Source of the DNA: Rickettsiaceae bacterium
GTDB taxonomy: Bacteria > Pseudomonadota > Alphaproteobacteria > Rickettsiales > Rickettsiaceae
NCBI GenBank assembly: GCA_028372485.1
Contig: JAOMYS010000055.1
Location: 1 to 6,656, forward strand
Length of the DNA stretch: 6,656 nucleotides
Reading direction: 5' to 3'
In this document: positions 4,717 to 6,656 of the stretch, one piece after another
Layout: each line of letters opens with the position of its first letter
Numbering within the stretch: position 1 is the stretch's first letter
The notes under the pieces: generated by a model
Told to the model about the DNA's origin: nothing
The model's input: only the letters and a program-made list of their open reading frames with translations
Databases searched by the model: none
Made by a program: the position numbers and the translations under genes

Positions 4717-6046
4717 TAAAGAGTCTAATGTAAAATTGTTGCAAGCAAAATTGCTTCAAGAATATTACACAGTCTTAACTGCAAGTAATGGCGTAGAGGC
4801 GCTCAAAGTCCTAGAAGAAAATAAGATAGATATAGTATTGCTAGATGTGATGATGCCAGAAATGGATGGCTTTGAAACCTGCAAAAAAATAAAATCTAAC
4901 CCTGAAACAATACATATTCCAGTGGTAATGGTGACTGCATTGTCTGGTAAAGAGGATAGAATCAAAGGATTAGAGTCTGGAGCGGATGAATTGCTTACAA
5001 AGCCAATTGATGATATAGCTCTAATGGCCAGAGTAAAATCTTTAGCACGCATCAAGCTTGTAATTGATGAGCTAAAACTCAGAAATAATACTAGTGCTGA
5101 GCTTGGTGGAGAAGTCATTGAATTAAAAGAAAATTTCTCTGATAGTAAAATTTTGCTTATAGATGATGATGTAATTCAGGCCAAGAACATAACCTCATAT
5201 CTAGAAAGCATTGCAAAGCAAATCAGAGCTCTAACTACCCCAGAGGATATAGATACTCTTGGCTCATTTATTCCAGATTTAGTAATAATTAGCTGTCAAA
5301 TTGATGCTGAAGACCCTTTAAGAATAAGTGTTATGCTAAGATCTAAGCCAGTTTTCAAAAATAGTGTTCTTATGTTCCTTGCGGAAGAGGAGAATGTCAA
5401 AACTACTGTAATGAAGGGAATGGAGCTTGGTATTAATGATTATTGTATCACGCCAGTAGATGCAAATGAATTGCAAGCACGGGTAAAAACTCAGCTAAGA
5501 AGAAAGCAATATCAGGATACTCTACGCTCTGTTCTTGAAGAAAGTGTTGATCTTTCAACAAAAGACGGTTTAACAGGGTTATTCAATCGCCGATATTTTG
5601 ATATACATATCAAACAGATGATAGAAAAAATTAAAAATTCTGAGCGGACAATGTCTATGATGATATTAGATATGGATCATTTTAAAAAAGTAAATGATAC
5701 TTATGGACATCCCGCAGGTGATGCAGTTCTTAAAAAACTTGCCCAAACCCTTAAATCTTCTTTTAGGGTGACAGACCTTATAGCACGGTATGGGGGAGAA
5801 GAATTCGTAGTGTTATTGAGTAATGTCGACATAAAGCAAAGTACAGAACTTGCTAAAAAAATAAGAAACGCAGTAAGAGAAAATGACTTTATTATCCCAG
5901 AACATAAGAAGCCCTTGAAAAAAACTGTTTCTGTGGGTGTAGCAGAATTTGACCCTAAAGAATCACTAGAAGATTTTATTATGCGTGCAGACAAAGCTCT
6001 TTATAAAGCCAAAAATTCGGGAAGAGATAAAGTAGTTGCTGGGTAG
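4688..6046 (+). CDS. pleD: Response regulator / diguanylate cyclase PleD
   Basis: PleD makes cyclic di-GMP from two GTP when its first receiver is phosphorylated and the protein dimerises. At 452 aa it nearly matches Caulobacter PleD (454). Receiver 1 (about 3-120) has D9-D10, phospho-acceptor D53 in LLDVMMPEMDG, T83 and K105-P106. Receiver 2 (about 153-275) keeps the opening KILLIDDD but has I-S-C (201-203) where the phosphorylatable Asp would be, and lacks the late Lys (ITP at 254-256). It is therefore a degenerate dimerisation receiver, as in Caulobacter. The GGDEF domain (about 288-450) has metal-binding D328, substrate residues N336 and D345, active site GGEEF (369-373), and the inhibitory I-site RVTD (360-363) five residues before it. 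So it should be active and feedback-inhibited. The start is ATG 4688, inside divK in another frame, without a good Shine-Dalgarno; translational coupling is likely. A terminator follows within 8 bp. Confidence 0.96.
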   Translation: MTATVLVVDDKESNVKLLQAKLLQEYYTVLTASNGVEALKVLEENKIDIVLLDVMMPEMDGFETCKKIKSNPETIHIPVVMVTALSGKEDRIKGLESGADELLTKPIDDIALMARVKSLARIKLVIDELKLRNNTSAELGGEVIELKENFSDSKILLIDDDVIQAKNITSYLESIAKQIRALTTPEDIDTLGSFIPDLVIISCQIDAEDPLRISVMLRSKPVFKNSVLMFLAEEENVKTTVMKGMELGINDYCITPVDANELQARVKTQLRRKQYQDTLRSVLEESVDLSTKDGLTGLFNRRYFDIHIKQMIEKIKNSERTMSMMILDMDHFKKVNDTYGHPAGDAVLKKLAQTLKSSFRVTDLIARYGGEEFVVLLSNVDIKQSTELAKKIRNAVRENDFIIPEHKKPLKKTVSVGVAEFDPKESLEDFIMRADKALYKAKNSGRDKVVAG

Positions 6047-6053
6047 TATTATA

Positions 6054-6102
6054 GAGAATACCTTTCACTCAAAAGAGGAAGGTATTCTCCTTCCTCTTTT
6101 TT
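6054..6102 (+). terminator. Intrinsic terminator of divK-pleD with a competing hairpin
   Basis: The terminator stem is AAAAGAGGAAGG (6071-6082) with CCTTCCTCTTTT (6089-6100), 12 perfect pairs around a six-base loop. T residues run 6097-6102. A second stem, GAGAATACCTT (6054-6064) with AAGGTATTCTC (6079-6089), has 11 perfect pairs and shares bases 6079-6082 and 6089, so the two cannot form together. The minus strand reads as a hairpin followed by TTTT, so it may also terminate the convergent autotransporter gene. Confidence 0.88.
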
Positions 6103-6120
6103 AAAGTCTTATAGCAAATT

Positions 6121-6656
6121 TTAGAAATTTACCATAATCTTACAAGAAGCTTGATGACCTAAATACTTATTATCCATATAAGCATCATAACTAGCTCCAT
6201 ACTCCATGATACCATCTTTAATACCAATAGTAGCACCCAAATTAGTAGAAATATCCTTACCAGATTTACTACTATCACTAGTAGGCATAGGTTTTGTAGC
6301 ACCGTTTAAATACGCTTCTACTGCAGGATTCTTTCTTTTGAATTTATAATTTGCAGAAGCATGAATTTCTGGTGTTAGAATTAAATCATTTACTTGAAAA
6401 ACCCTCGCTAAGCTCGCACCTACAATACCTTCAACATTATCGAAAGAACCTACGCTGACTGAAAGGTTTCTACGATCAGTGCCAGTCTCATCATATTTGA
6501 ATGACTTAATCTTCGAATAATTCACGCCAATTGTTGGAGTAAACGTAATATTCTTAGCTGTAGATGTATATCTATAGCCCGTTATCAACTCGCCGCCATA
6601 AGTGATCACATCGTATTTTGCAAATGCTTTTTGGTCTAAGTCCTTATTCACAATAC
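6121..6656 (-). CDS. Sca/rOmp-type autotransporter beta-barrel, C-terminal part (runs off right edge)
   Basis: This is the outer-membrane translocator of a type V (autotransporter) surface protein. In Rickettsia, Sca proteins carry adhesin passengers that contact the host cell. About 178 residues are visible, fewer than the roughly 260 of a full autotransporter barrel, so the first strands and the whole passenger lie beyond the window. GTG 6651 is only the first start-like codon inside the window; the frame is open to the edge. Alternating beta strands include ITFTPTIGVNYSKIKSF, a YDETGT loop followed by NLSVSVGS, VEGIVGASLA, LILTPEIHASANYKFK, PMPTSDSSKSG, MEYGASYDAYM and a last strand KIMVNF ending in the C-terminal Phe recognised by the BAM complex. 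The order of TP, YxETGT, LTPEIH, PLPT-like and MEYG motifs matches the Rickettsia Sca/OmpB barrel. It converges on pleD across a 74-bp spacer. Confidence 0.88.
   Translation of the reverse strand, partial: IVNKDLDQKAFAKYDVITYGGELITGYRYTSTAKNITFTPTIGVNYSKIKSFKYDETGTDRRNLSVSVGSFDNVEGIVGASLARVFQVNDLILTPEIHASANYKFKRKNPAVEAYLNGATKPMPTSDSSKSGKDISTNLGATIGIKDGIMEYGASYDAYMDNKYLGHQASCKIMVNF

Noticed and set aside
4765..5118. Open frame of 117 codons on the minus strand opposite pleD
   Set aside because: It is antisense to the conserved receiver domain, is Ser/Leu-rich as expected of a reverse shadow, and has no family resemblance.
5701..5994. Open frame of 97 codons on the minus strand opposite the GGDEF domain
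   Set aside because: The plus strand here encodes intact catalytic motifs; the reverse frame is a compositional shadow.
1..6656. CRISPR array, tRNA, rRNA or integrase/att site
   Set aside because: No regularly spaced direct repeats, no cloverleaf with a GTTCRA T arm, no rRNA landmark and no recombinase gene were seen anywhere in the window.

Overview
The window looks like part of an AT-rich genome of an intracellular alphaproteobacterium in the order Rickettsiales. Three things point there. A divK-pleD pair overlaps as in other alphaproteobacteria. The right edge encodes a Sca/rOmp-type autotransporter beta-barrel ending in a C-terminal phenylalanine. Composition is AT-rich (about 28% GC in the AT-rich spacer before divK, about 38% in a sampled 60-base stretch of rpsD), with long spacers between genes. 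The family assignments are firm. The genus is not, and could be a Rickettsia relative, a Midichloriaceae member or a protist endosymbiont.

Layout, left to right. (1) Positions 1-388, minus strand: the N-terminal part of a pentapeptide-repeat protein that runs off the left edge. (2) 389-633: a divergent spacer with a 20-bp perfect palindrome and a hairpin. (3) 634-2571, plus strand: a large Lys/Glu-rich coiled-coil protein of unknown function, with one recent-looking internal tandem duplication and a diverged C-terminal repeat pair. (4) 2572-2899: a spacer with two hairpins, then a strong sigma70 promoter and a roughly 110-nt leader. (5) 2900-3517: rpsD (ribosomal protein S4), apparently transcribed alone. 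(6) 3518-4308: a 791-bp spacer. Its first ~490 bp are unusually GC-rich (about 41%), full of inverted repeats and without an intact gene. Its last ~230 bp are AT-rich and hold a probable CtrA-type promoter. (7) 4309-6046: divK and pleD, overlapping by 29 bp. (8) 6047-6120: a compact terminator with two mutually exclusive hairpins between convergent genes. (9) 6121-6656, minus strand: the C-terminal part of the autotransporter barrel.

How the genes work together: DivK and PleD form a signalling module. DivK is a single-domain receiver of the PleC/DivJ-CtrA network. PleD is a receiver-controlled diguanylate cyclase making cyclic di-GMP, and its catalytic and inhibitory sites are all intact. A TTAA-N7-TTAA CtrA box sits on the -35 region of an extended -10 promoter upstream of divK, which suggests CtrA feedback on the operon. 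The pentapeptide-repeat protein, the coiled-coil protein and the autotransporter are the lineage-specific, possibly host-interaction, part of the window. The most useful leads are the CtrA-type promoter, the GC-rich structured spacer at 3550-4040, the repeat architecture of the coiled-coil protein, and the two-state hairpin after pleD. I do not see a complete new multi-gene system here.
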